From Aporrectodea caliginosa (Eukaryota > Annelida > Clitellata > Crassiclitellata > Lumbricidae): DNA of 64,000 nucleotides. The translations under genes were made by a program, and so were the position numbers. The notes under the pieces were generated by a model. That model saw only the letters and a program-made list of their open reading frames with translations. It did not search any database and was not told the origin of the DNA. Below, in pieces: positions 1 through 10,873 of the stretch. Position 1 is the first letter of the stretch, and each line of letters opens with the position of its first letter. Location: the NCBI GenBank assembly GCA_020284085.1, contig JACEVL010000045.1, positions 2,898,929 through 2,962,928 of the forward strand. The letters are read 5' to 3'.

Positions 1-59
1 TTTTTAATGAATCACCGTGTATAGGCTGGTTATTATTGTTGTAGCTATAAATAGTATTA

Positions 60-878
60 GTATTAATCTCAATTGAGCTATTATTGTTTTTATTATTATT
101 ATTAATTTTTTTATGCTCCGAGGTAAATATGATCCCTCAGGGACGAAAATTTGTCTGGAATGCGCCCTTTTCGTCGTCAAAGTCCAAATTGGTAAACTTA
201 CCCCTAAAGGCCACACCATTGAAACGCTGAATCGTCAGTGAAAGGCGTAGAAATAAAAAGGTCGTTTCGCGGACCGTAGCGGTGCTGATATTCTGTCCCA
301 GAGCAGAAAGGGAGGTCAAGCCCTCGTTGTTAATCGGGCCAAGGGTTTCGAAAGCCAAAGGAACAAAAAGATGGGTAGCAGACAGTTCACAGTATTTGAC
401 GTGTTTGCGGAGCGCTGCCCTTTCGGCCGCCGCACCCGCCACCCGAGAAGTCTCGGGCAGAAAAGAAGCGGCTGAGGTATCGGTCACAGTCGCATCCAAG
501 ACAAGGCACCGACCAGCCCGCCACGGAATGAGAGTGAGGCCATCTGGTCTCTTGCCATCGGTTCTCAAAAGGCCCACGGGTTCCTTAGTGGAGGGAAAAC
601 CAGCGCGGGTCAAACTGCGAAAAATTATGTCGGTCGTTCAGAGCCGCGTGTCTGGAAGAACGACCTGGAACGAGAGGGCAGGAGAGCCCGTGCAGGCCAT
701 CCACTGCCACGGAAGAGCCACAAGGGCATCTGTGCGGTTCACAGAGGAGGACTCCCAACCGGAGACCAACCGCTACTCTGACATAAAGTCTGAACCCGAA
801 CGAGGTGATAGGGAGAGCAAGCAACCAGTCGCTGGCGTGCAGAGAAGAAACCGCTCTGAGACGGATCAGGGCATCATC
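60..878 (-). pseudogene. LINE C-terminal remnant: zinc knuckle plus restriction-like endonuclease (copy A)
   Basis: On the minus strand the region reads as the C-terminal part of a non-LTR retrotransposon polyprotein. It matches, residue by residue, the better preserved copy at 24.7-25.5 kb. In order: a block ending in a CxCG...HGLSC zinc-knuckle pattern (about 824-650), then an endonuclease-like block with GLLRTDGKRPDGLTLIPW and a following LDATVTDT (about 560-470), then RKHVKYCELSATH and FETLGPIN. The PD...D...K-type spacing is that of the restriction-like endonuclease of R2/R4/NeSL-type LINEs (family knowledge); the clade is inferred. The two blocks lie in different frames, so the copy is dead. 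The 3' end shows a TACCTCGG motif followed by TTA/TAA repeats (60-130). It is 5' truncated; the homology stops near 878 against GAT/GTC repeats. Confidence 0.75.
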
Positions 879-929
879 ATCATCATCGTCGTCGTCGTCG
901 TCGTCGAGCTCACACTTCTATTAGACAGC

Positions 930-1135
930 GTCGAACCTTTTCGATTGTGGGTCCCTCCATCTGGAATGGCCTCCCACTAGACTTGCGATTGATGCCTCGG
1001 CTAGATTCGCCTTCCTTTTATAAGTATCTCAAATCACACTTTTTAGCCGTGGCTGGGCTGGGAGCGCCTCTGGGCAGGTCTCTTGAAGAGGCGCTATACA
1101 AATTCTCGGAATGAATGAATGAATGAATGAATGAA
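930..1135 (+). mobile_element. CR1-like LINE 3' end with (GAAT)n tail
   Basis: The plus strand encodes a short C-terminal peptide with the typical GPSIWNGLPLDLR and FYKYLKSHFL motifs found just before the stop of CR1/L2/Jockey-type LINE ORF2 proteins. A GCGCC...GAGGCGCTATACAAATT 3' UTR follows, then GAAT repeats. It is heavily 5' truncated, as is usual for LINEs. Related 3' ends occur at 18.4, 22.6 and 23.2 kb. Confidence 0.65.
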
Positions 1136-1147
1136 TCATCATCATCA

Positions 1148-1212
<65 letters not shown>

Positions 1213-1250
1213 ATTATTATTTATTATTATTATTATTATTATTATTGTTA
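1135..1250. repeat. ATC then TTA trinucleotide microsatellite
   Basis: ATC repeats run into about 100 bp of nearly pure TTA repeats directly after the GAAT tail. The run may have grown from the LINE tail. The rest of the stretch to about 2300 holds no recognised gene: there is a short TTA/TTG run at 1350-1400 and a degenerate GGAT repeat at 2065-2160. Confidence 0.85.
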
Positions 1251-2064
1251 ATCTCAACTGACCTCTACAACAGTACTGTGTTTTGATATTGCACACCCTC
1301 CAAAGTTCAGAAGTTTACATGTAATAATTTTTTTAGGCATTGTTATTAGGTATTATTATTATTATTATTGTTTTTAATATTATTATTGTTGTTGTTGTTA
1401 TTATGAACTTGCATCATTTAGAACCAACGAATGGAAATAAAAACATTGGTCAATTCATTACCTGATACGAGTCACTGACATCTACGGGATTTTTTATGGG
1501 CCTCGCATGATTGACGTACACATCAAAGTCGGATGCCAATTAGTGCAAAAGAAGGGATTGTATCTGAAGAGTCAATGCTGTCTAAAGACGTCTGAAGTAG
1601 TTTGACGAACTGAGAAATTAATCGGATTAGAATGGACTTTACTCAAGGACGGAATAAAAGCCATCAGGGCTACGATATCCTACGATAATTCGTTGGCTTC
1701 CACGCACACAGAAAACCGGAGAGTATTCTTATAGCGCGATCGTAATCCAGAAGAACATCGTACAATTTCAATTAACTAATTATTCTGTGAAAAATTTATT
1801 AGATTACCTAAGGCGCTTGAAGTTAGAATAGTTAATAACTGTCACGGATGTAAGGCTGATTATGACCTGTTAGTTAAGTACATTGTTAATTATACAGCTT
1901 TCTGATTTCCGCTAATTCTCTCTTCCACCTATCTCGCCGATCACTTACCGACGTTACCGTTATCTGCAACACGCTCCACTATCACCCGTCAGGTTTACCA
2001 CCCCAAACTAAAAAGTCACCTAGTCAAGAATTCCCACCATGATCCTTCCTATCCCTTGTCTTCC

Positions 2065-2165
2065 AATCCGATGGATGGATTGATGGCTAGCTGGAGGGAT
2101 GGACGGACGGATGAATGGATGGATGGATGCATCATGGATGCATCATGAATGAATGGATAGGTGAG
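2065..2165. repeat. Degenerate GGAT/GAAT tandem repeat
   Basis: Repeated GGATGGAT, GGACGGAC and GAATGAAT tetramers with interruptions. No coding signal. Confidence 0.7.
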
Positions 2166-2309
2166 CGAATACAGGACTGAATGAAGGAACAGACGAATGA
2201 ATGAGAGAAAAACGAGATCAGAGAATACTCTGGAGGACTACGGGATTATACTTACAAAGGCTTAATTAACTTCATTAGCTTAATTAATGTGCACCGTATC
2301 AACCTTGTG

Positions 2310-3645
2310 TAAGATGACATTGAGCATCAAAAAGAAAAAACAAATCTTGAAGCAAGCAAAGGAGTAGAAAGAGTAGTAAGAATAGACATCAACGGCGAGG
2401 AAATAGCACAGGCAACGAAATTCTGATACCTGGGGAACTGTGTCACGCAAGATAAAAAATACCACAAAGTAATTGAAAAAACAATAGCATTGGATGAAGA
2501 CATATTCTCAAAGCGAAAGGAGTAACTGAGAGCAAAACTGAACAAAGACTCAAAGGCTTAAATTAAGAAACGAATGATTAAAACTCTTGTATGGAGCGTG
2601 GTATTGTATGGATACGAAACGTGGAATAATAGAAAAAAGACCTTAAAATTTGGATTAGTCGGAGAGTGCAAAAAGTAATCTCGATGTAACACAGAATAAA
2701 CGAGAAGAAGAAGAAGAAGAAGAAGAAGATGATGAAGAAGAAGAAGAAGAAGAAGAAGAAGAAGAAGAAGAAGAAGAAGAAGAAGAAGAAGAAGAGGAAG
2801 AGGAAGAGGAAGAAGAAGAAGAAGAAGAAGAAGAAGAAGAAGAAGAAGAAGAAGAAGAAAAAGAGGAAGAGGAAGAGGAAGAGGAAGAGGAAGAGGAAGA
2901 GGAAGAGGAAGAAGAAGAGGAAGAGGAAGAGGAAGAGGAAGAGGAAGAGGAAGAGGAAGAGGAAGAGGAAGAGGAAGAGGAAGAGGAAGAGGAAGAGGAA
3001 GAGGAAGAGGAAGAGAAAGAGGAAGAGAAAGAGGAAGAGGAAGAAGAAGAAGAAGAAGAAGAAGAAGAAGAAGAAGAAGAAGAAGAAGAAGAAGAAGAAG
3101 AAGAAGAAGAAGAAGAAGAAGAAAAAGAGGAAGAGGAAGAGAAGAGGAAGAGGAAGAGGAAGAGGAAGAGGAAGAGGAAGAGGAAGAGGAAGAGGAAGAG
3201 GAAGAGGAAGAGGAAGAGGAAGAGGAAGAAGAAGAAGAAGAAGAAGAAGAAGAAGAAGAAGAAGAAGAAGAAGAAGAAGAAGAAGAAAAAGAAGAAGGAG
3301 CAGCTCCTTAAGCTGCAATAAGGGGTGACAGCGAAAATGGATTGAGAGGAGACTCATTCTTGGGAACCGTCGCTGAAGGCAGATTGGAGGATAGGAGGAC
3401 AAGAGGAAGACCCAGACGGATGCTGCGTGACTGGGCGTTGACGGTTTGATATAGCATGCTTTAAGAAGAAGCTCAGCAACGAGGGGAGTGGCGTTTGAAG
3501 CTGACTGACAGCAGAGGACCAGAAAAAGTAGGGAAGTAACGAAGAAGAAAGAGCCTTCGATTTATTTCAAACATCACAGAATGCATCGGATAAATCAAAT
3601 TAAATGTCGTGCGCACGAGAAAAACTAACCATGCTGGCATGAAAA
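2310..3645 (+). pseudogene. RTE-type LINE reverse transcriptase C-terminal fragment, split by a purine microsatellite
   Basis: Two plus-strand segments resemble the C-terminal end of an RTE-like LINE ORF2. Segment 1 (about 2370-2690) reads, with stops, RIDINGEEIAQATKF, then a YLGN-like site, then KTLVWSVVLYGYETW, the thumb/connector motif of this clade. Segment 2 (about 3350-3560) reads RRTRGRPRRMLRDWA followed by a Glu/Arg-rich block, the usual end of these proteins (family knowledge). Between them lies a GAA/GAGGAA microsatellite of about 0.6 kb where a short loop is normally found. In-frame stops show that the copy is inactive. Clade assignment is by motif recall only. Confidence 0.6.
2702..3298. 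repeat. Homopurine GAA / GAGGAA tract
   Basis: About 600 bp of alternating GAA and GAGGAA blocks. From about 2733 to 3300 the plus strand is almost entirely purine. The long Lys/Arg or Leu/Phe open frames across it are artefacts of the repeat. The tract sits inside the RTE LINE fragment. Confidence 0.95.
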
Positions 3646-3663
3646 ACGTCAGCCGTCTTTTTC

Positions 3664-3835
3664 TCATGGTGATTCTCCTTAAATATTTAATTTTCGTTAC
3701 AGTTATAGTTATTTTTCGTTTCAGCTATACTTCCAGTATTAGTTAGCGTTTTTTAGTTATAGTTATAGTTGCTGGATTTTTATTTTAGTTAAGTCTACTA
3801 CTTACTAGTAGCCTACTTAGTTATTTAAACAAACA
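3664..3835 (+). mobile_element. Partial copy of the CAGTGTGATTCTC hAT MITE
   Basis: The segment begins GGTGATTCTCCTTA, close to the end of the intact MITEs at 22035 and 35747, and then shows the same TTTTAGTTATAGTTATAG repeats and a TTAGTTAAG...CTACTTACT block. The other inverted end is missing, so this is a truncated and diverged copy. Confidence 0.65.
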
Positions 3836-3965
3836 GGTATTCATGCATACAATTACACGCCTGCACGCATGCACACATGCATTGCATTAGCCACTATTCA
3901 GTGACATATGAATGTCTAAGCCGTTTACCACTATTTGTGGAAACTATCGAATAGACTTAGTTAGT

Positions 3966-4080
3966 TAGTTGCTGTTTAACGACATTGCGTCATTATAAAG
4001 ATGATTAGCGTCGCCCTCATCCTTTATTCAGGCTTGGGACTGGCATTGCCAGAGCACGAGCAGTGACGGATTTATCGATT
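3966..4080 (-). repeat. Dispersed repeat R1, minus orientation
   Basis: Contains the R1 core in reverse complement (GTTTAACGACA, TTAGCGTCGCCCTC, CAGGCTTGGGACTGGCA) followed by a GTGACGG edge. R1 is the most frequent dispersed repeat in this window. Confidence 0.8.
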
Positions 4081-4213
4081 ATACGGAAGCTGCTGAATGT
4101 GATTATAGCGTTGGCAAACATTGTTTTGTGGTGTTGTATTGAATCTAGGTGTCTAAAGAAAGGTGTCTAATGACAGGCTTTGCTTTACAATACAATACAA
4201 TACAATTAGACAT

Positions 4214-5741
4214 TTATAACGCCCATTAGTGCCCAAACCTTCCCACAGTGGCCAATCTTTATGATACTTGAGAATATAACAAATGATGCTAGGGTAAGGT
4301 CCTTGGAACTTGTATTTATGTGATTCCGCGATCAGCCGCTAGATGGCATGCTGTTCCCATTTGGGAACATTTGGCACATATGGAGTCTGTTCCCATTTGG
4401 GAACACCATGCAAATTTAATGCAGATAATCTGTTAAATTTGCGGTTTTCAGTTACTACAGTAGTTTAACTTCATGCACAGCACAAGCTGCTTTGCTAGAG
4501 CAATAAAACTACACATCAATGTTGAATTAACTAGTTTTCAGAAGTTATAAAGCAGTGCCAAGGATAACATTGACATTCCTAACAATCTAATTCTGCGACT
4601 AAACACAGTTATCATGATACACATCAGCATATTCCAGGTATTTCTCTAAAATGCCATCCAGGAGACTGACACTATTCTGTCTCAACTGGGATTATATGAT
4701 AGGCCTACTACTGTTCGTAATGTAGATGAAGTGGAACCATGCACCTTGTGCAGTACAGCCTTGTATTCTTCTTACACAATCGACGTCTTCCCTGCCTTGC
4801 ACTTGGAACGCAGATGATGATCGACTCCATCGTAGCGAATGCCACTGACTGCGATGTTGGAGGCTTGTCCAATCGTTGTATTGTATTGATCAGAATTTGC
4901 CGACGTAACTCCAGGTGATCAGAGAATTCAACGTGCAGACTCCAGGCAGCAACAAGAGTCGAAGGCATTAGGGGATCTTCATCCACACACTCTTCAGTCT
5001 TCAGTGGACTATCTCTGGTGGCATAACTATTTCAACATCTCTCTCAATAGCAGGCACTGCATCTGAAGCCTATGCTAGGTGAACACTGAACAAGCTGCTC
5101 AGGGTTATCATTGTCTCCATCTTCATCAGACTCTATAATAATGCTGATTGCCTCAGACAAGAAGAACTTTCCTTACCTCTGAAAAGGTATTATGTATAAG
5201 GTGTGATTGCTGTGTAACCTAAAAATTATAATTTATCTCATATTCTTTTATAAATATGGACTGTAGTAATGCACTCGATGCCGAGTTTTCAATAACTCAA
5301 TGAATTTCTGCACCATGTTCCCAAATGGGAACAGACTACATTTGTGCCCAATGTTCCCATTTGGGAACATCAAAGATTTACTAAACATTTCTACCCCAAT
5401 ACATTTGATTTTTAAATGCACACTTGGCATAACAGTAGCTACTTAATGTCTCACTTAAATCACATAAACACTTTTAAAATTTGAATTCTCTTATCTTATA
5501 TGCAGAAGAGAAACTGGAAGCAGCCGGATTTTGAAAAAAAACGAAACTTTAAAGATGGCTGCCGCCCACTAGAAATTTTTGCAAACTTAAGATTAGGCTA
5601 AAATATCGTAGTTGGACTATTTAACAGTCAAAAGCTGCCAACAGTAACTAAATAACACGATACATTTATTTTATACTTAAATTCATCCGCGTGTTCCCAA
5701 ATGGGATCATTGGGCGCAAGTGGGTTAACAAGACAAGTCTT
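4214..5741 (-). mobile_element. Internally deleted piggyBac-like element with palindromic subterminal repeats
   Basis: One end reads GCGCAAGTGGGTTAA (5724-5738), compatible with a piggyBac end beside a TTAA target. The other, at about 4214, reads CGCCCATTAGTGCCCAA, a diverged inverted match to it; its TTAA is degraded to ATAA. Five 16-bp palindromes of the form GTTCCCATTTGGGAAC lie at 4353-4368, 4389-4404, 5317-5332, 5353-5368 and 5693-5708 (the last imperfect). The 4353-4410 block and the 5310-5370 block are inverted copies of each other over about 60 bp. The interior keeps only a C-terminal transposase remnant on the minus strand, so the element is non-autonomous. Boundaries are inferred. 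Confidence 0.6.
4708..4986 (-). pseudogene. piggyBac transposase C-terminal Cys-rich remnant
   Basis: The minus-strand reading ends with RRRLCKKNTRLYCTRCMVPL, matching the pattern of the C-terminal cysteine-rich (RING/PHD-like) domain of PGBD4-type piggyBac transposases, which binds subterminal DNA in characterised members (family knowledge). The preceding residues (LRRQILINTIQ) resemble the end of the catalytic part. No DDD core is found upstream, so only the tail survives in this deleted element. Confidence 0.55.
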
Positions 5742-5809
5742 GCACGAGAGCGCGTTGCGCTGTGTTCTTAGTCATAGTACAATGAGAATAGATAAGTTTT
5801 TAATTTGGA

Positions 5810-6015
5810 CAGTGTTGGAGAGTTGCTTTCCAAAAGGAACTAGTTACAGTAACTAGTTACCGGAATGGAAACAGTAACTAGTTATCGACAACTGATTACA
5901 GTTATTTTGAGACATCAACTAAGTATTTTATTTACTGTTTGTGCCAGAATGTTAACCTGAACAGCTACCTCTGTGATGAAATTAGACGTTGAAATTGACG
6001 AATTAAAGGAAAGAG
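5810..6015 (+). mobile_element. hAT-type MITE fragment (TAACTAGTTAC family)
   Basis: Begins CAGTGTTGGAGAGTTGC and continues with repeated AACTAGTTAC and a TACCGGAATGGAAACAG block. CAGTG... ends with internal GTAACTAGTTAC repeats are typical of a widespread hAT MITE type. Copies in the opposite orientation lie at 8690-9168 and 11930-12372. The far end is not seen here. Confidence 0.6.
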
Positions 6016-6261
6016 TTCCGAAAGCATGCAGGCTTATATAGATAAGAACTTTAGACATCGTGCTGTCAATTCCTCTATCCCTTGTAATGGTAACTTGGCC
6101 TCTGCCAAGGTCTGCCTACCTGCTTTCCTACCTATCTGCCTGGCAGGCGGACAGATAGGCGAGCAGCCATAATGTCTTAGCTGCCACCTTCTACTTGCTC
6201 TCCCCCAATTTTTTTGCTCCAGTTCCGCATCTCTAATATAGTTAGTTAACAATAACAGAAT

Positions 6262-6960
6262 ATACAGGGTGGACCATTAAGACTGAGAATAATGATGCTC
6301 CTGCATGTCTATTAATTTCTGGGACATTTTTCGGAATTCCTCAACATTGGCCAACTTCATGCAGTTTGCTGTGACGACGAAGGTAGACTTTTGTTTACGG
6401 CGCACCCCAAACAGCATAGTCTACCGGGTTTAGGTCTAGGTTATTTGGAGGCCACATGTCTAATTCGATGAAGGTTCTCCTCATCTCCTGATGATGGAAG
6501 TTGAATGCTTCTTGCTGTGTCTGAAGCCTGAAGGAGCTCCACCCTGCTCCGACGTCAAATTGTGACGATTACATCTTGCTCAGGAAGTAAACCTCTTTCT
6601 AGAACGTAATCACAAAAGTATTTACTGCTTACTTTGACTTCGGGTCCAACAAACACTACATTGGTTTTTTCCATCCGCGACACACCGACCGAAACCAAGG
6701 ATCTTGGAGTCTTCGACTGCCGAAACCATGATGACTGAAATGTCCACGTTCGCATGCGATTCTTGTTGCTGGAATTTGCTTTCTTTCTTACTCAGAATAA
6801 ACACGATCACTTTGAGAATTAACTGGTGTGGCAACTGTAAATATCTTTTCATCCGTTAACCAAATGCTTCGTGCTCTTTATTCTCTCGTTAGGAAACATT
6901 TCAAATACCGGTAGCTACTGACCGTTGCAGGCGTTTTAATATAGGCCTACAGCCTTCGTT
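6262..6960 (-). pseudogene. Tc1/mariner-type transposase remnant
   Basis: Read on the minus strand from about 6900 down, fragments resemble a mariner-like transposase: KILGFGRCVADGK and VVFVGPEVKVSSKYFCD (about 6700-6610), then a degraded EQGGAP site in place of the usual QQDGAP catalytic block, then DMWPPNNLDLNPVDYAVWGA (about 6460-6400), the region of the third catalytic Asp. Frameshifts and stops separate the blocks. The 3' end may be the TACAGGGTGGACCATTAA motif at 6264-6281, next to a TA. Inactive copy. Confidence 0.65.
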
Positions 6961-7319
6961 ATCACCTGCCCCATCACACGATTGTACGCTTTGAGTTGTA
7001 AATCTTTCTTCAAAATACGTCGAACTGGCTTGATTTGGTAAGTAGGTGCATCATAGAATAATTTACCTGTTTAAAATTTACTCAAAGCACAATCTGATAT
7101 TGTATAAAGCACGATTGAACGCGGTGTTCTCATTTTTAATGGCCCACCCGTCTTTGAAATACACAATCATATGCCAGCTGCAGCTCAAGACACTTTATTC
7201 AGCACCTTTACAATGGTTGCCTCATTTCAGACGAGGTATAGGTTGGGTACTCTGTCACGTCAACTAATCACGTCAACTAACTGTCAACTAATGTTATTAT
7301 ATAAATCTCATATTTAGGT

Positions 7320-7480
7320 AGTCATTCATTCACTCATTCACCCACTCATCTATTCATTCCTTCACTCAGTTATTTATTCATTCATCCAATCTGCCTTCTT
7401 GTCTGGCTGCCTATCTGCCTGTCTCACCGACCGTCCGTCCTTCTGTCTGTCTGTTTGTCTCTCTGTATGCCTTGTCTGTC
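7320..7480. repeat. CATT and TCTG short tandem repeats
   Basis: Degenerate CATTCATTCA followed by CTGTCTGTCTG stretches. The interval 6960-7600 otherwise holds nothing recognised. Confidence 0.7.
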
Positions 7481-7599
7481 AGTCTGTAACATCATTAACA
7501 AACAACATGCTATCATCGTAGGTTACCTGCTGTTTTCTTGATGGCTGCTGAAGAGAGAGAGACGCTCTAATCAACTTCGCGGCCAATCAACGACGTCAT

Positions 7600-8140
7600 C
7601 GTTTCCACTAACGATGATCCAATACACGGCTCTACGTAGTATTTATAACACCGCGGTATGTGCCGCCATCTAGTGAATAGATGGGTGTTTGCATAGGCAT
7701 TTGGCTGTCTCTTGCGAATGGTGCAGGAATCAACAGGTATTTGGATTTCGTAATTGGTTTCGTTGTAATTTTTTGTGAAACTGAAAAGCATATAACTAAT
7801 TTGAATATGAATCGTTATCTTTTGTTTTTGTTATCACAATTTATCGTACAAAAAGTAGAGTTTTTTGGAATTATTAAAAAATACAAGAAACTCCTACATG
7901 CTAGCTCCCAGTTGATTGTTGTAGTGGAATAACATCAGACATCTTTGACATCGTTAAACATTACGTCATCAAACCTGTGGAATGAACTCCATCGCTCTCT
8001 CCAGTCCGACGCTAATCATTTTAATTAGGCGTAATTAAACAAACACCACTGTAAAGAATAATCGCCAGTTACAGAGACGAAATTGAATAAAATCAACTGG
8101 TATTAAAAGGTTACATGACATAACAAGGGTTTTAACTGCT
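7600..8140 (+). repeat. Duplicated segment, copy 1 (without insertions)
   Basis: Aligns by eye with 9660-10960. Shared landmarks in order: TTCCGCCATCTAGTGAA-like (7665), GAAAAGCATA (7782), GTTATCACAATT (7830), a TTATTAAAAAATACAAG site (7872), GACGCTAATCA (8010), CAGAGACGAAATTGAA (8076), and TATTAAAAGGTTA (8100). Copy 2 carries a hAT MITE and a LINE fragment that this copy lacks, so this one preserves the empty sites. Confidence 0.7.
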
Positions 8141-8237
8141 ATTGTATTTTTTAATGATTCCACTGCAAATTAACCTTGAACGCTTAATAGCTCATTCTCC
8201 CTAGTTTCCTCTTAAAGGCCGTGACAGTATCCACTAA

Positions 8238-8330
8238 GACAGTAATCGTAATCGTTAACTCGAAACTTCTACAGCGCCCACAAAAGCCAAGTCGCGGGAA
8301 CCAGCTTATTCACAGGCGCTCAGACAGGAC
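8238..8330 (-). repeat. Short 3'-tail repeat of the GATTAC type
   Basis: Minus-strand copy of a recurring retroelement tail: GGCGCT...GAAGTTT...GATTACGATTA. Related copies at 18205-18300 (-), 57505-57590 (+) and 61615-61710 (+). Probably the 3' end of a LINE or a LINE-dependent SINE. Confidence 0.5.
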
Positions 8331-8689
8331 TATCACCCAAGCCATTCCACGAGTCTCTAACTCTCGCATTGAAGAATTTCTGTCCTAATGTGCCTTTTGG
8401 CTCCTTACATAATTTTTACCTGTAGGCTACCCTCGAGTTGTCTTGTTTGGGAATAATTAAAAACACCTCTCCCTCTGTAGTGCTTCCTTTCCAGTGATAA
8501 AATCTGTTAAGCTTCGATTAGATCTCCTCTGCTCCTCCTTCTCTCCAATGCTGTTAGTCTACATCTTTTAGGTCGACATCGAGAGAACAATAGGCTAGTT
8601 GAACGGTCGTAAAATGTCGCTCACAGCGTCTAAGGCAAGACTTTCTTTAAAGCACCATTAAAACGCTGTTTACCGTCGCTATATATGAT

Positions 8690-9168
8690 ATCGCTAAACG
8701 GTATTGCGATAATTTTTGAAGTATTTAGTTACTTTTACTTTTGTGTGGTAACGATAATCCAAAAATTTAGTTACTTTGAGTTTCTTATAAATCAATCTGT
8801 ATGTTCGCATCATCTAAGCCAGTAATGGCGAAAATAATGATTTTATCATAAATAAATATTTAAATTTTAATCATCAACCTGAAAATTCTTTGTTTCACGT
8901 GCGGTTCTGTGACCCGCACATTTCCCTTTGTGCTTATGCCCTCGTAATTCTCTTTTAATTTGCCAATTTCAAAGTCTAATGCCATCGCCTAGGGAGCTGA
9001 AAGTTCAAGTTATCATTCTAACGCACTCAGTAACTAGATTTATAGGCTACTTAATTTCTTTTGAAATGAAACTTTAGTCAGTTGTAAATAACTGGTTATT
9101 TTCCATTCCGGTAACAAGTTACTGCAGCTACTGTTACTTTTAAAAAATAACTCTCCAACACTGTCGAA
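8690..9168 (-). mobile_element. hAT-type MITE copy (TAACTAGTTAC family)
   Basis: Ends with AACTCTCCAACACTG (right inverted end) preceded by TATTTTCCATTCCGGTAACA and internal GTTAC repeats. It shares its interior with 11930-12372 (TTAATCATCAACCTGAAAA, GACATTTCC, ATTTCGAAGTCTAAT-like blocks) and its right flank as well (GTCGAAAGCA.. and GACACCTTCAAAACAAGG), so the two copies lie in duplicated surroundings. The left end is degraded. Confidence 0.6.
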
Positions 9169-9383
9169 AGCATTGTCTCTCATTAGACACCTTCAAAACA
9201 AGGTTTACCAACTATATATATATTCAGAAGCCGCCGTTTAATCGCTAGACGATCTTACGCATAATACGCAGGATTAAAGTCGATGTAAACGCCTCTGACA
9301 GTCAGTAGATGTCGATAAACTGTGGCTGAAGGAATGCATATATTGGACACCTTTGAAACGATGATAACCGACGCTATAATTAA

Positions 9384-9482
9384 CTCCGCCACTGTTTGAT
9401 TTCTGACAGTGCCAGTCCCAAGCCTGGATAAAGGCGGAGGGCGACGCTAATGGTCTTTGTTACCACACAGCTAGTCGTTAAA
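9384..9482 (+). repeat. Dispersed repeat R1
   Basis: Good R1 copy: CTCCGCCACTGTTTG, GACAGTGCCAGTCCCAAG, GGAGGGCGACGCTAATGG, ACACAGCTAGTCGTTAAA. Confidence 0.85.
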
Positions 9483-9820
9483 AAGGAAACACAACAACAA
9501 CATTTCATCGATATCATGCTTCCCATAACTTCTCTCCGTCAATTCTTGATAATATTATGCATGTTATTATTTATTTTATTTTATTTTAATGTATTAAGCT
9601 TGCCATATGCAGTGCTGTGAGTTTGCTAGTGCTTCTCGTTAAAAAATATATCTACCTACATATTTATTTACTTACTTACCTACCTACACGGCTCTACGTG
9701 GTAGCCTAGGTAGGTTCAAGCGACGGTATGTTCCGCCATCTAGTGAACAGATAGGTGCTTGCATAAATATGCGGCAGCCTCTGACGAATTGTGCATGAGT
9801 TAATTGACTTCAGTCTACAC

Positions 9821-10288
9821 TAGGGAATTGCTGGTTTTGGCTTATTTCGAATCCGGATAGTAACCGGATATTTGGCCTGCTTTTGTCGCCGAATCCGGTT
9901 TTCCATCCGATTAATGGACAATATTTCTCTCCATTTGCAAAGATGTAATAAATAAACAATTAAAGATAAACCAACTATGAAAATAATGTTTGAAACCGCG
10001 CGGCTTAGGAAGGAAGCCCAATTGTCCGCCATTTTGTTGATGCGTCGAGTGACTCGAGTCACAATTACAATATTTTACACGGACGTTCAATGATAAAGAT
10101 AAAAGATGACCGCAGGAGGCCGCCAAAAAGTTACTATTTTCGTATTAATGAATGAAGAAATGTTTTGGCCAAAAATATAACTTTTTGGTATTTGTATCGG
10201 TAGTCCTGGGATGCACCGATTCCGTTAATGGTTTCAGGGCAAAATCCGGCCCGAACCGATTTCTGGATCAACATTCGGCCCATCCGTA
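9821..10288. mobile_element. hAT MITE with perfect 8-bp TSD GTCTACAC
   Basis: The element is flanked by GTCTACAC at 9813-9820 and 10289-10296. Its ends are TAGGGAATTG... and ...CGGCCCATCCGTA. The interior shares GTCCGCCATTTTG, TGATGCGTCGA, TTTTACACGGAC, ACCGCAGGAGG and a CGGTAGTCCTGGGATGC block with the copy at 62139-62540, which has better inverted ends. It has no coding capacity and was mobilised in trans (inference). The apparent 80-aa open frame is a chance product. Confidence 0.85.
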
Positions 10289-10461
10289 GTCTACACTCGG
10301 CAATTATTTTGATTTATCGGTTTCGTCTTAATTTTTTACTGATTACGGTTGTAAAACCTGAAAAGCATAACACAATACTAATCTCAGTATAAATCGCTAT
10401 GTTTTTTGTTATCACAATTGATTATCATACAAAAGTAGAGTTGTTTAGAATTATTAGAAAT

Positions 10462-10658
10462 TTTCCTTTGCTTCAATTGGTCCCTCTCTTTGGAATGCTC
10501 TTTATCCTTCTGTTCGCTCTGAAATTCTCTCTGGCAGTCTCGCTTCTTTTTTCGCTTTTCTCAAAACCTGTTTATTTTCGCGGGGCTTAGCACACTGGGA
10601 GCGCTTCTGAACGGTTCACCCTATGAGAGGCGCTTTACAAATAGTTAAATACGATACG
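10462..10658 (+). mobile_element. CR1-like LINE 3' fragment with 9-bp TSD
   Basis: Flanked by ATTAGAAAT at 10453-10461 and 10659-10667. It encodes a C-terminal LINE peptide (IGPSLWNALYPSVRSEIL, then FLKTCLFSRGL) and a GGGAGCGCTTCTGA...GAGGCGCTTTACAAAT 3' UTR ending in ATACGATACG. The duplicated segment at 7600-8140 shows the pre-insertion site. Confidence 0.85.
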
Positions 10659-10786
10659 ATTAGAAATACAAGGAACATAATGAAAGAGAAACTCTTACAT
10701 GCCTGCTGTAGTCGAATAACGCCAATCATCTTAGCAAGGCGGCATCGTTAAGTGAACGTTATCAAACGTGAGGAATAAACTACACT

Positions 10787-10873
10787 GCTGCTTGTGGTTG
10801 GACGGTGCCAGTACAACGCCTGAATAAAGTAGGAGGGCGACGCTAATCAGTTTTATGGAACAGCGTAGTTAAA
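10787..10873 (+). repeat. Dispersed repeat R1, diverged copy
   Basis: GGTGCCAGTACAACGCCTG, AGGAGGGCGACGCTAATCAG and GTAGTTAAACAG. More diverged than neighbouring copies. Confidence 0.7.

Noticed and set aside
282..980. 232-codon plus-strand open frame
   Set aside because: It overlaps the minus-strand LINE endonuclease remnant, whose motifs match the 25-kb copy; the plus frame is a shadow.
2578..3402. Long Leu/Phe and Lys/Arg open frames on both strands
   Set aside because: They are produced by the GAA/GAGGAA microsatellite; no start context or non-repetitive coding sequence belongs to them.
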